Position numbers and translations under genes: made by a program. Shown here one piece after another: positions 52,178 through 60,459 of a stretch of DNA of 64,000 bases. How positions within the stretch are numbered: the stretch's first letter is position 1; every line of letters begins with the position of its first letter. The stretch is from Gammaproteobacteria bacterium (GTDB lineage: Bacteria; Pseudomonadota; Gammaproteobacteria; Ga0077536): assembly GCA_024235015.1 (NCBI GenBank), contig JACKNG010000002.1:558001-622000 (forward strand). The letters are read 5' to 3'. The notes under the pieces were generated by a model. That model saw only the letters and a list, made by a program, of their open reading frames with translations, ran no database searches and was not told the origin of the DNA.

Positions 52178-53451
52178 CACGCCACCTCCTGGCGCGGCGC
52201 GGCCGCGTCGGTGGCCGAGAAGCTGACGTCACGCGGAATGGCGCGGTCCTCGCGCGGCATCGGTTTGGGCGACCAGCGATCCTCGTACTCGCCCCACACC
52301 GAGCGCAGCTGCGGGATGACCTTGGAGGCGAAGAGATCGGTCGAGGCCTTGCACAATTCGTTCGGCATGTCGCCGATGTGCAGCAGGCAGACAATATGGC
52401 CGAGGCGCAGGGTCCTGGCCACCTTTTCCATCTGCTCGGCGACCGAGTCGGGGCTGCCGGCGACGATGAAGCCCTGGTCGATCATCTCCTGCCAGCTCAG
52501 CTGCGCGGCGGCGTTCAAGGCCGAGCCCTGCCCCGCAACCTGGGTACCGAGGCCGGCGCGCAGGGTCGCCTCGGTGCGGTAGCCGGGTGCATCGGCGTAA
52601 CCGGGGTAGACGTGCAGGCAGCGCGAGAAGAAGTAGCGCACGTGTTTCTCGTACAGGCGCTGGGCCTCGGCGTCGGTCTCGGCGACGACGATCTGCTGGG
52701 CGAAGGCCGCCTGGTAGGGATTGAACTCGCGGCCGAGCTGCTCCATGCGCTTCCAGAAGCCTTCCATGAGCTGGGCGCCGCGGATGTAGCCGGTGAACGA
52801 GAGGTAGCTGTAGTTGTAGTCGTGCTTGGCGCAGAAGTCCCAGGTCTCCAGCGAACCGCCGCCCGGGATCCAGATCGGCGGCGGGTTCTGGATCGGCCGC
52901 GGCCACAGGTTCACGTAGCGCAGCTGGTAGTGCTGGCCGCTCCAGGTGAAGACGTCGGGGTCGGACCAGGCGCGGCGGATGAGGTCGTGAGCCTCGTAGT
53001 ACTTCTCGCGCAGCAACGCGGGGTTGGCGCCGCAGGCGTAGTTGTCGTCCATCGAGGTACCGACGGGGAAGCCGGCGATGAGGCGCCCGCCCGAAATGCA
53101 GTCGATCATGGCCATCTCCTCGGCCACGCGGGTGGGCGGGTCGTAGAGGGCGATGGACTGGCCGAGCAGCATGATCGAGGCGTCGCGGGTGCGCCGCGCC
53201 AGGGTCGAGGCCATCAACTGCGGCGAGGGCATGAGGCCGTAGGCGTTCTGGTGATGTTCGTTGATACCGAGACCGTCGAAGCCGAGATCGCCGGCATACT
53301 CGAGCAGGTCGAGGTAATCGTTGTAGACGCGGTTGGCCTTGACCGGGTCGAACAGGCGCGAGTCGACGTCGACCCACACGCTGCGGTGCTTCTCGGCGAA
53401 GTCGTCCGGCAGGTAGGGCCAGGGCATCAGGTTGAACCAGTGGAACTTCAT
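52177..53451 (-). CDS. LLM-class flavin-dependent monooxygenase
   Basis: 424-residue luciferase-like enzyme: DLGFDGLGINEHHQNAYGLMPSPQLMASTLARRT, IMLLGQSIALYDPPTRVAEEMAMIDCISGGRLIAGFPVGTSMDDNYACG, and YEAHDLIRRAWSDPDVFTWSGQHYQLRYVNLWPRPIQNPPPIWIPGG, the long-insert type common in proteobacterial catabolic gene sets. ATG 53451 follows GGAGGAGG four bases away. Translationally coupled to the Ser-less hydrolase homologue. The promoter region is shared with the divergent SDR gene and contains an FNR-type box. Confidence 0.87.
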   Translation of the reverse strand: MKFHWFNLMPWPYLPDDFAEKHRSVWVDVDSRLFDPVKANRVYNDYLDLLEYAGDLGFDGLGINEHHQNAYGLMPSPQLMASTLARRTRDASIMLLGQSIALYDPPTRVAEEMAMIDCISGGRLIAGFPVGTSMDDNYACGANPALLREKYYEAHDLIRRAWSDPDVFTWSGQHYQLRYVNLWPRPIQNPPPIWIPGGGSLETWDFCAKHDYNYSYLSFTGYIRGAQLMEGFWKRMEQLGREFNPYQAAFAQQIVVAETDAEAQRLYEKHVRYFFSRCLHVYPGYADAPGYRTEATLRAGLGTQVAGQGSALNAAAQLSWQEMIDQGFIVAGSPDSVAEQMEKVARTLRLGHIVCLLHIGDMPNELCKASTDLFASKVIPQLRSVWGEYEDRWSPKPMPREDRAIPRDVSFSATDAAAPRQEVA

Positions 53452-53570
53452 GAAACCTCCTCCTCGATGGATGGCGCTAGCGGTGCTCTTGCTCCCCGGC
53501 CCGCGTGGACGGACCAGCACCGGCGGCGCGCGGTGACCTCGGATGCTCGGCGACGGCCCGATTCCGGGCG

Positions 53571-53616
53571 TTGATCCAGATCAAGCCGGCCCGCCCGCGG
53601 CGTGGGCCGTTATCAT
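53571..53616 (+). promoter_or_regulatory. FNR/Anr box (53571-53584) with -10 TATCAT (53611-53616)
   Basis: TTGATCCAGATCAA is a perfect match to the FNR/Anr/Dnr consensus TTGAT-N4-ATCAA. TATCAT, a good -10, follows about 34 bases from the box centre, with no recognisable -35, which fits an activator-dependent promoter for the SDR gene at 53683 (predicted box position near -45). The box could also act on the divergent LLM operon. Confidence 0.65.
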
Positions 53617-53682
53617 GCCCCGTTGCCCCGCCACGGGGCGAGCGCGGATTTGCACTTCATCGGTAGCGAGAGGAGTTCGACC

Positions 53683-54444
53683 ATGAGCGGTCGCATCGCG
53701 GGGCGCACGGCCCTGATCACCGGCGGCGCCTCGGGCCTCGGCCTGGCCACGGCGCGGCTGTTCCTGGCCGAAGGCGCCGCAGTCGTCATCACCGACATCA
53801 ACGGCGACGCCGGCGAACGCGCGGCGGCCGAACTCGGCGCCGGCTGCCGCTTCATGCCCCACGACGTCACCGACGAAACCGCCTGGCAACGCGTCGTCGC
53901 CGACACCGTGGCCGCGACCGGCGCCCTGCACCTGCTGGTGCAATCGGCCGGCATCGGGCTCAGCAAGAACGTCACCGAGATCACGCTGGAGGAGTGGCGC
54001 CGGGTGCATGCCGTCGACCTCGACGGCGTGTTCCTCGGCTGCAAGCACGCCATCCCGGCGATGGCGGCGTCGGGCGGCGGCGCCATCGTCAACATCTCCT
54101 CGATCGCCGGGATCATCGCCGGCCACAACATGGCGGCCTACAACTCGGCCAAGGCCGGCGTGCGGCATCTCAGCAAGTCGGTCGCGCTGTACTGTGCGCG
54201 GGCCGGCAACGGCATCCGCTGCAACTCGGTCCACCCGACCTTCATCGACACCCCCATCCTCGACAAGTACAAGCAGCGCTTCGGCACCGACGAGGCGCTG
54301 GCCAAGCTCGCGCGCCAGGTGCCGCTCGGCCGGGTCGGCCGCGCCGAGGAAGTCGCCGGGCCCATCCTCTTCCTGTGCTCGGACGAGGCGAGCTACATCA
54401 CCGGCGCCGAACTCGCCATCGACGGCGGCATCAGCGCGATGTAG
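53683..54444 (+). CDS. SDR-family NAD(P)-dependent oxidoreductase (classical)
   Basis: 253-residue classical short-chain dehydrogenase with all active-site parts: TGGASGLG (13-20), NNAG-type QSAG, Ser140, Y153-x3-K157 (AAYNSAKAGV) and the C-terminal SYITGAELAIDGG. The Asp at the end of strand 2 (VVITDINGD) favours NAD(H). Substrate is some secondary alcohol or ketone. ATG 53683 has GAGAGGAG upstream. Preceded by the FNR-type box. Confidence 0.9.
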   Translation: MSGRIAGRTALITGGASGLGLATARLFLAEGAAVVITDINGDAGERAAAELGAGCRFMPHDVTDETAWQRVVADTVAATGALHLLVQSAGIGLSKNVTEITLEEWRRVHAVDLDGVFLGCKHAIPAMAASGGGAIVNISSIAGIIAGHNMAAYNSAKAGVRHLSKSVALYCARAGNGIRCNSVHPTFIDTPILDKYKQRFGTDEALAKLARQVPLGRVGRAEEVAGPILFLCSDEASYITGAELAIDGGISAM

Positions 54445-54555
54445 ACGCCGCGCCTGCGACAAGCAGGATCATGCACTTGATCGTCGGTGCCAGGCACCGG
54501 CGATCAGACGCTCGACGACTTGCCTGCCGGTGCCAGACATCGCCGGCGGCGGCCA

Positions 54556-54684
54556 TCAGTCCTTGGCGGACTTCGCCATGAGCAGCCAGGCGATGTAGCC
54601 GATGATGACGATCGACACGCCGACGACGACCAGGGCGGCGAGGCCGATGTCGGTGGTCAGGAACTCCTTCAGGATCGGACTCAC
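54556..54684 (-). CDS. DUF3149-like small membrane protein
   Basis: 42 residues: start VSPILKEFLTTDIGLAALVVVG, one transmembrane helix (ALVVVGVSIVIIGYIAWLLMA), short charged end KSAKD. The pattern L-x-E-[LF]-x-T-T-D-x-G-L before a single helix is that of DUF3149 proteins, found in many beta- and gammaproteobacteria with unknown function. The GTG start is set by GGAGG eight bases upstream. An FNR-type box lies 64 bases before the start. Confidence 0.8.
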   Translation of the reverse strand: MSPILKEFLTTDIGLAALVVVGVSIVIIGYIAWLLMAKSAKD

Positions 54685-54747
54685 GGCGCACGCCTCCTTC
54701 CGCGTCTCGATACGCGCACGATGGTCGTACGTGGCTGCGCGCGCCCG

Positions 54748-54761
54748 CTGATCTGGATCAA
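54748..54761 (-). promoter_or_regulatory. FNR/Anr box
   Basis: On the minus strand TTGATCCAGATCAG, one base off the perfect palindrome and sharing 13 of 14 bases with the box at 53571. Orientation and distance point to the DUF3149 gene (start 54684). Confidence 0.55.
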
Positions 54762-54838
54762 GCGCCGGCGCAGGCCAGCCGGACACTCGCCCGCTGCCCT
54801 CTGCCCTCTGCCGCGGGGCAGCGGCGGCTCCCGCCTTC

Positions 54839-54881
54839 TTGTAATTGACCACGGGTCGACTATTATCTGACCCACAGTCGA
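54839..54881 (+). promoter_or_regulatory. Promoter with overlapping operator of the TetR gene
   Basis: TTGTAA (54839-54844) and TATTAT (54861-54866) are 16 bases apart and serve as -35/-10. Inverted half-sites TCGACT (54856-54861) and AGTCGA (54876-54881) straddle the -10, as expected for self-repression by the regulator encoded 15 bases downstream. Confidence 0.45.
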
Positions 54882-54895
54882 GTAAATGGACGCCC

Positions 54896-55597
54896 ATGCC
54901 CCGGTCCCGCCCCGCCCCGGCCGACCAGCGCCTGACCAAGCAGCGTGCGCGCAGCTCGCAGGACAAGGCCACCCGCCGCGCGCAGCTGCTGGCGGCCGCC
55001 GCCGCCCTGCTGGCGGATACGCCCTACGAGCAACTCACGCTGAGCGCGGTGGCCCGGGCCGCGGGCCTGTCCAAGGCCTCGGCCTACACCTATTTCCCGA
55101 CCAAGGAGAGCCTGTTCCTCGCCCTCCTCACCGAGCGCCTCGAAGCCTGGCGCGATCGTTTCGTCGAGCGCCTCTCGCCGCGCAGCCGCTCGCCGCGCGC
55201 GGTGGCCCGCGCCATCGCCCACACCTTCGCCGAGGATCCCGGCCTGCGCGAACTGCTCGCGCGCCTGCACAGCACGCTGGAAGCCAACGTCCCCGATGAC
55301 GAGGTGCGGGCCTTCAAGTGGTTCACTGCCGGGCTCATGACGGGACTGGCGGTGTACGTCGACCGCGCCTGCCCGGGGCTGCGCGGCGGCCAGGCCCAGC
55401 ACCTCTTCCTGCTCGTGCACAGCTTCGTCATCGGTCTCGGCATGGCCTGCACGCAGACCCCGAACGTGGTGCGTGCGATGGCCCTGGAACCGGCGCTGGC
55501 ACAGGCCTTCGCCTTCGATTTCGAGACCGAGCTCGCGCGCGTGATCGAGCTCGTCCTGCGCGGCTGGCTGGCCGAGAACGCCCGCAGCCCATCCTGA
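54896..55597 (+). CDS. TetR/AcrR-family transcriptional regulator
   Basis: 233 residues. N-terminal DNA-binding domain RAQLLAAAAALLADTPYEQLTLSAVARAAGLSKASAYTYFPTKESLFLALL is a canonical TetR helix-turn-helix. The ligand-binding part (HSTLEANVPDDEVRAFKWFTAGLMTGL) is of the kind with a conserved N-x-x-x-x-x-R-x-F-K. ATG 54896 fits the promoter upstream. It probably controls itself and the molybdenum hydroxylase genes that start 37 bases downstream. Confidence 0.88.
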   Translation: MPRSRPAPADQRLTKQRARSSQDKATRRAQLLAAAAALLADTPYEQLTLSAVARAAGLSKASAYTYFPTKESLFLALLTERLEAWRDRFVERLSPRSRSPRAVARAIAHTFAEDPGLRELLARLHSTLEANVPDDEVRAFKWFTAGLMTGLAVYVDRACPGLRGGQAQHLFLLVHSFVIGLGMACTQTPNVVRAMALEPALAQAFAFDFETELARVIELVLRGWLAENARSPS

Positions 55598-55634
55598 ACC
55601 CGACAACGGGGAACGTTCCCCGAGGAGTCCGCCC

Positions 55635-56099
55635 ATGACCACGCTCACCGTCAACGGTCAGCAACACGACGTCGAAGCCGATGGCGACACCCCCCTGCTG
55701 TGGGTGCTGCGCGATCACCTCGGCCTGACCGGCACCAAGTTCGGCTGCGGCATCGCCGCCTGCGGTGCCTGCACCGTGCTCGTCGACGGCGCCGCCACGC
55801 GTTCCTGCGTGCTGCCGCTCGCCGCCTGCGCCGGCAAGTCGGTGACGACCATCGAAGGTCTTGCCGACGGCGGCGAGCTGCATCCCGTGCAGCAGGCCTG
55901 GATCGAGCACCAGGTTCCGCAGTGCGGCTACTGCCAGTCCGGCATGATCCTGGCGACCGTTGCCCTGCTCGCCGACACCCCGCGGCCCAGCGAAGCCGAG
56001 ATCGGCGCACGCATCACCAACATCTGCCGTTGCGGCACCTATCCCCGCGTGCTGCGCGCCATCCGCGCCGTCAGCGGCGTCGACCCGACGGCAGCCTGA
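55635..56099 (+). CDS. (2Fe-2S) subunit of a molybdenum hydroxylase (isoquinoline oxidoreductase alpha type)
   Basis: 154 residues with two 2Fe-2S sites: plant-type C38-x4-C43-x2-C46-x11-C58 and the helical C97-x2-C100...C131-x-C133 (PQCGYCQSGM, ICRCGTYPR). This is the small electron-transfer subunit of two-subunit xanthine-dehydrogenase-family enzymes such as isoquinoline 1-oxidoreductase or membrane aldehyde dehydrogenases. ATG 55635 with CCGAGGAG upstream. The large subunit begins 12 bases after its stop. Confidence 0.93.
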   Translation: MTTLTVNGQQHDVEADGDTPLLWVLRDHLGLTGTKFGCGIAACGACTVLVDGAATRSCVLPLAACAGKSVTTIEGLADGGELHPVQQAWIEHQVPQCGYCQSGMILATVALLADTPRPSEAEIGARITNICRCGTYPRVLRAIRAVSGVDPTAA

Positions 56100-56111
56100 G
56101 GAGCGGACACC

Positions 56112-58406
56112 ATGAATACCGTCAAGCAAGCACGCATCGACCGGGGCCGTCGCCGCTTCCTCATCGCCAGCGGGATCGTCGGCGGTGGCCTCGCCGTCGG
56201 CGCCTGGTGGTTCTACCGCGAGCGCGATCGGCTCGGCGCGCCGCCGGCACTGGTCGCGGCCGACGGCGAACGCATCTTCAATGCCTGGATCAAGATCGGC
56301 GACGACGGCCGCATCCTGGTCCAGGTGCCGCGCCAGGAGATGGGCCAGGGCGTCAGTACCGCGCTGCCCATGCTGGTGGCCGAGGAACTCGATGCCGATT
56401 TCGCCGACGTCCACTACGAACAGGCGCCGATCGCACCGGTCTACGGCAATGCCACCATGCTCGCCGACGGCGTACCCTTCCGCCCCGACGACCACGGCTG
56501 GGTCGCCGAGCTCGTGCGCCACACCCAGTTCAAGGCCGGGCAGCTGCTCGGCCTGCAGGCCACCGGCGGTTCGACCAGCGTGCGCGACGCCTTCGAACCC
56601 ATGCGCCGGGCCGGCGCCACCGCCCGCGCCATGCTGGTGACGGCCGCCGCGCGGCGCCTCGGCGTGGCCGAGTCCGAGCTCGAGGTCGCGGCGAGCCGGG
56701 TCACCCACGCCCCCAGCCGGCGCAGCCTGAGCTTCGCCGAGCTCGCCGCCGAGGCCGCCGCGTTGCCCATGCCGGACGATGTCGCCCTCAAGCCGCGCGA
56801 GCGCTTCACCCTGCTCGGCACGCCGCGGCCGCGCCTCGACGTCCCGGCCAAGGTCGACGGCAGCGCGCACTACGGTATCGATGCCCGCCCGCCCGGCCTG
56901 GTCTACGCGGCCATCGCGCAATGTCCCGTGTTCGGCGGCACGGTCAAGCACTACGAGGGCGGCGACGTCGCCGAGTGGCCCGGGGTGCGCGCCATCGTCG
57001 AGCTGCCGGCCACGCGCACCTCGGCCGCCGCGGTCGCGGTGGTCGCCGATCATTACTGGCAGGCGAAAAAGGCGCTCGAGGCGATCCCGATCGAATGGCA
57101 CGGCGGCGCCCATGCCGCGCACGACACCGGCGAACAGAAAGCGCGTTACGCGGCGCTGCTCGACGACGATCCCGGGCGCGTCTACGACGCTGCCGGCGAC
57201 AGCGCGGCGGCCTTCGCCGCGGCCGCGCGCACCCTCGAGGCGGACTACCACGCGCCCTACCTCGCCCACGCCACCATGGAACCGATGAACTGCACCACCC
57301 TGATCCGCGCCGACGGCAGTGGCGAAGTGTGGGTCGGCAACCAGGCGCCGACCCTGGTGCGCTGGATCACCGCCGAGGTCGCAGGGGTCGACAGCGAACG
57401 GGTCACGGTCCACACGCCCTATCTCGGTGGCGGATTCGGCCGCCGCGGCGAGATGGACGTGGTCATGCAGGCCGCCCTCATCGCCGAGCGCCTGCGCGAC
57501 ACCCCGATCCAGCTGGTGTGGTCGCGCGAGGAGGACATGCGCCACGACCTCTACCGGCCGATGGCGAGCGCGCGCCTGCGCGCGGCGATCGATGCCGACG
57601 GCGCGCTCGCCGGGGTCGAGATCAAGTCCGTCGGCCAGTCCGCGGTGACCGAGCTGACCCGGCGCCTGCTGCCGGCGATGGCCTCCGATCTCATGAAGGA
57701 CAAGACCATGAGTGAGGGCCTGTTCGACCTGCCCTACGCCTTCGCCAACCGCACGGTAAGCCACGTGCGCACGCACGAAGCGGTGCCGGTGGGCTTCTGG
57801 CGCAGCGTCGGCCACAGCATGAACGCCTTCTTCGCCGAGGGCTTCGTCGACGAGATTGCCCACACCCTCGGCCAGGATCCCTTCGAGTTCCGCCGCGCCG
57901 CGCTCGGCCACGCGCCGCGCCACCGCCGCGTGCTCGAAGTCGCCGCCGAGCGTGCCGGCTGGGGCGGGCCGCTGGACGGCGGGCGTGGTCGCGGCATCGC
58001 GCTCGCCGAGAGCTTCCACGCCGTCGTCGCCCAGGTCGCCGAGGTCCGCGTGGCGGACGAGGCGATCACGGTCGAACGCGTGGTCTGCGCCATCGACTGC
58101 GGTTTCGCCCTCAACCCGGACATCGTTCGCGCCCAGGTCGAGAGCGCCATCATCTTCGGGCTCAGCGCGGCCCTGCACGGCGAGATCAGCGTGCGCAACG
58201 GTCGGGTCGAGCAGGGCAACTTTCCCGACTACCGCATGGTCGGCCTGGCCAGCACGCCGCGCATCGAAGTGCACATCGTCGAATCCGGCCTCGAACATCT
58301 CGGCGGTGTCGGCGAACCGGGCACGCCGCCCCTGGCGCCGGCCGTCGCCAACGCGGTGTTCGCCGCCTGCGGCAAGCGCCTGCGCGAACTGCCGCTGCGC
58401 GTGTGA
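56112..58406 (+). CDS. Xanthine dehydrogenase-family molybdopterin-binding subunit (IorB-like)
   Basis: 764-residue large subunit. The N-terminus R-G-R-R-R-F-L-I-A-S-G with a following hydrophobic GIVGGGLAVGAWWF looks like a twin-arginine signal, so the enzyme is probably periplasmic. Mo-pterin region: RQEMGQGVSTALPMLVAEELDADF, NQAPTLVRWITAEVAG, HTPYLGGGFGRRGEMDVV, PVGFWRSVGHSMNAFFAEGFVDE, and the catalytic Glu in GGVGEPGTPPLAPAVANAVFAACG. It hydroxylates aldehydes or N-heterocycles and passes electrons to a haem partner. No cytochrome subunit gene follows; the next gene is convergent, 16 bases away. Confidence 0.92.
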   Translation: MNTVKQARIDRGRRRFLIASGIVGGGLAVGAWWFYRERDRLGAPPALVAADGERIFNAWIKIGDDGRILVQVPRQEMGQGVSTALPMLVAEELDADFADVHYEQAPIAPVYGNATMLADGVPFRPDDHGWVAELVRHTQFKAGQLLGLQATGGSTSVRDAFEPMRRAGATARAMLVTAAARRLGVAESELEVAASRVTHAPSRRSLSFAELAAEAAALPMPDDVALKPRERFTLLGTPRPRLDVPAKVDGSAHYGIDARPPGLVYAAIAQCPVFGGTVKHYEGGDVAEWPGVRAIVELPATRTSAAAVAVVADHYWQAKKALEAIPIEWHGGAHAAHDTGEQKARYAALLDDDPGRVYDAAGDSAAAFAAAARTLEADYHAPYLAHATMEPMNCTTLIRADGSGEVWVGNQAPTLVRWITAEVAGVDSERVTVHTPYLGGGFGRRGEMDVVMQAALIAERLRDTPIQLVWSREEDMRHDLYRPMASARLRAAIDADGALAGVEIKSVGQSAVTELTRRLLPAMASDLMKDKTMSEGLFDLPYAFANRTVSHVRTHEAVPVGFWRSVGHSMNAFFAEGFVDEIAHTLGQDPFEFRRAALGHAPRHRRVLEVAAERAGWGGPLDGGRGRGIALAESFHAVVAQVAEVRVADEAITVERVVCAIDCGFALNPDIVRAQVESAIIFGLSAALHGEISVRNGRVEQGNFPDYRMVGLASTPRIEVHIVESGLEHLGGVGEPGTPPLAPAVANAVFAACGKRLRELPLRV

Positions 58407-58422
58407 AGGGCGCGCCGGCGCG

Positions 58423-59604
58423 TCAGTTGCCGACCGCCACGCTGCGCGCGTCGGCGGTCAGCTCGTCGACGTCGTCGCCGGTGAGGCTCTCGAGGAACGC
58501 GACCAGCGCGGCGACCTCGTCGTCGTCGAGATCGAGCGGCCGGATCAGCGGATCGAGGGCGGGATTGGGCGTGCCGCCGTCGCGGTAGAAGCGCACCACG
58601 TCGGCGAGCGTGCGCAGCGAGCCGTCGTGCATGTAGGGCGCGGTGAGGGCGACGTTGCGCAAGCTGGGCGTCTTGAAGGCATAGAGATCGCGCGGGTCGT
58701 CGGTGATACCCATGCGCCCGAGATCCTTCTCGCGCCGTGCGCCGCCGCCCGACCCGCGCTTGAGCTTCATCGGCACCACCACCCCGGGCATCAGCTCGAC
58801 TTTCACCGCGTCCTTGCGCTCGGCCCGCCCGGCGACGAGCACGTAGCCGATGCCGGTGTTGTGCAGGCCGTGGTCGGTGAACAGGGCGTCGCGTTCGCCG
58901 AGCGCGTGGCAGGCGACGCAGCCCGCCTTGCCGGTGAACAGCGCGTAACCGCGCCTGGCCGCGTCCGGCACGGCGTCGCTCTCACCACCGAAATGCCAGC
59001 GATCGAAAGGCGAGTTGCCGGACAACACCGTGCGCTGGTAGCTGGCCAGGGCCTGGCCGAGCTTGATCACGTCGACCGGCCCACCGAAGGCGGCCTCGAA
59101 CAGGCCGGCGTAATCGGGCGCGCCGGCGATGGTTTCGAGCAGGAAACCGACCGAGGGATTGGCCATCTCGTCCGGCGACAGCAGCGGTCCGAAAATCTGG
59201 TTCTCCAGGCTGGTATCGCGCGCGTCGTGGAACATGCTGCGCTGGTAGGCGACGTTGTAGGTGGTCGGCGCGTTGCGCGGCAGGCTGCGCCCGCGCACCC
59301 CGACCGGGGTCGCCACCTCGTTGTTGGTGAAGCCCTGCTCGGGGATGTGGCACATGGCGCAGGACATGGTGCGGTTGTGCGACAGGCGGCGATCGAAGAA
59401 GAGCTTGCGGCCGAGGGCGACCTTGGCCGCGGTGAGCGGGTTGTCGGCCGGCACCGGCACCGCCGGCAGGCCGAGTGGAGGCGCGGCGACCCGTGCCAGG
59501 GCGCGGACATCGACGTCCTCATCGCCAGCGGCCGAAGCCGCGGCCAGGGCACCGAGCAGGGTGCCCAGTGCCATCGCGCAGACCCGTCGTCGCCGGCCCA
59601 GCAC
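58423..59604 (-). CDS. MauG/cytochrome c peroxidase-like dihaem protein
   Basis: About 393 residues. N-terminal signal RRRRVCAMALGTLLGALAAASAAG, first haem site C82-A-M-C-H86, second C229-V-A-C-H233, with the family pattern NPLTAAKVALGRKLFFDRRLSHNRTMSCAMCHIPEQGF and YKTPSLRN-like AFKTPSLRNVALTAPYMHDGSLRTL. In methanethiol-oxidising bacteria a mauG-like gene lies with mtoX and SCO and is thought to mature MtoX, as MauG does for methylamine dehydrogenase. The start is uncertain: GTG 59604 chosen; TTG 59616 (touching the SCO stop) and ATG 59574 are alternatives. Confidence 0.88.
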   Translation of the reverse strand: MLGRRRRVCAMALGTLLGALAAASAAGDEDVDVRALARVAAPPLGLPAVPVPADNPLTAAKVALGRKLFFDRRLSHNRTMSCAMCHIPEQGFTNNEVATPVGVRGRSLPRNAPTTYNVAYQRSMFHDARDTSLENQIFGPLLSPDEMANPSVGFLLETIAGAPDYAGLFEAAFGGPVDVIKLGQALASYQRTVLSGNSPFDRWHFGGESDAVPDAARRGYALFTGKAGCVACHALGERDALFTDHGLHNTGIGYVLVAGRAERKDAVKVELMPGVVVPMKLKRGSGGGARREKDLGRMGITDDPRDLYAFKTPSLRNVALTAPYMHDGSLRTLADVVRFYRDGGTPNPALDPLIRPLDLDDDEVAALVAFLESLTGDDVDELTADARSVAVGN

Positions 59605-59612
59605 CGCGCCGC

Positions 59613-60446
59613 TCAACGCTCCGCCGCCTGCTCCTCGGCCAGCAGGGTGTGCACGTCGGCGACCAGCAGGCGCGGATCCATGAAGCCGAGGCCGTAGATG
59701 TTGCGGATGCGCTGGTGGCGGTCGATGAGGTAGGCACGCAACTGGTGACCGAAGGCGTCGGTGGGATTGCCGTCGTCGTCGACGCGGCGGCGTACGACCT
59801 GGTCGTAGGCGGTGAGGATGGGACGCAGCTGGTCTTCGGAGGCGGTCGTCAGGTCCAGCCACTCGGCGCCACCGGCCCAGTCGGGTGACTCGCCGTTGCG
59901 GTAACCGGCCATCACCTCCGGTGTGTCGTGCTGCGGATCGAAACTCAGGCTGATCATGCGCAGGTTGTCGGCGAGCGCGCGATCGGCCTTGCTGGCGCCG
60001 AAAATCTTGTACAGCACCGCGGTTGCCAGCGGGCAACCCTGGGCATCGGTACAGCGGGTGTAGATGAAGCTCAGCAGGACGATCTTGCCGTCGTAGACGT
60101 CGTGCAGCGAGCGCGCCGTGCCGCGGGTGTCGAGCACCGCGCCGTCGGCCGCCGGGCGCACGACCGGCAGGGTGTAACTGCCGGGCACCGGTGGATCGAA
60201 GTCGAACTCCTTGGTGCGCGCCGTATCGAGACCCTTGGGTACCTTGGCGTGCTGGTGATGCCCGGCGTGCGCGGCGCCGTCGTCCATGGTCGTCGCGGCC
60301 GCGCGCAGGATCTCGGGCTCGGGCGCCGCTGCCGGCGACGCCGTGCCGGCACCGTAACGGGACAGCACCAGGGCCATGCCCAGCGCCGCCACCGCGACCA
60401 GCAGGGGGGCCGCGCCGGTGCGCGGCGCGGGCGGGTAGGCACTCAT
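59613..60446 (-). CDS. SCO1/SenC-family copper protein
   Basis: 277 residues: an N-terminal membrane anchor (APLLVAVAALGMALVLS), a His-rich linker (HAGHHQHAK, 60-68) and a thioredoxin-like SCO domain (KIVLLSFIYTRC). The copper motif is C132-x5-C138 where most SCO proteins have C-x3-C. The downstream His is in AFGHQLRAYLIDR. Likely delivers copper to, or keeps reduced, the copper enzyme MtoX encoded 13 bases upstream. Start ATG 60446. Its stop overlaps the region where the MauG-like gene begins. Confidence 0.9.
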   Translation of the reverse strand: MSAYPPAPRTGAAPLLVAVAALGMALVLSRYGAGTASPAAAPEPEILRAAATTMDDGAAHAGHHQHAKVPKGLDTARTKEFDFDPPVPGSYTLPVVRPAADGAVLDTRGTARSLHDVYDGKIVLLSFIYTRCTDAQGCPLATAVLYKIFGASKADRALADNLRMISLSFDPQHDTPEVMAGYRNGESPDWAGGAEWLDLTTASEDQLRPILTAYDQVVRRRVDDDGNPTDAFGHQLRAYLIDRHQRIRNIYGLGFMDPRLLVADVHTLLAEEQAAER

Positions 60447-60459
60447 CGGCGGCCCGCGC

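Noticed and set aside
55428..58298. 956-codon open frame on the minus strand opposite the molybdenum hydroxylase genes
   Set aside because: It is antisense to two genes with full cofactor motifs. Its translation is a low-complexity Ala/Gly/Asp/His/Val-rich product with no ribosome-binding site, an artefact of high GC.
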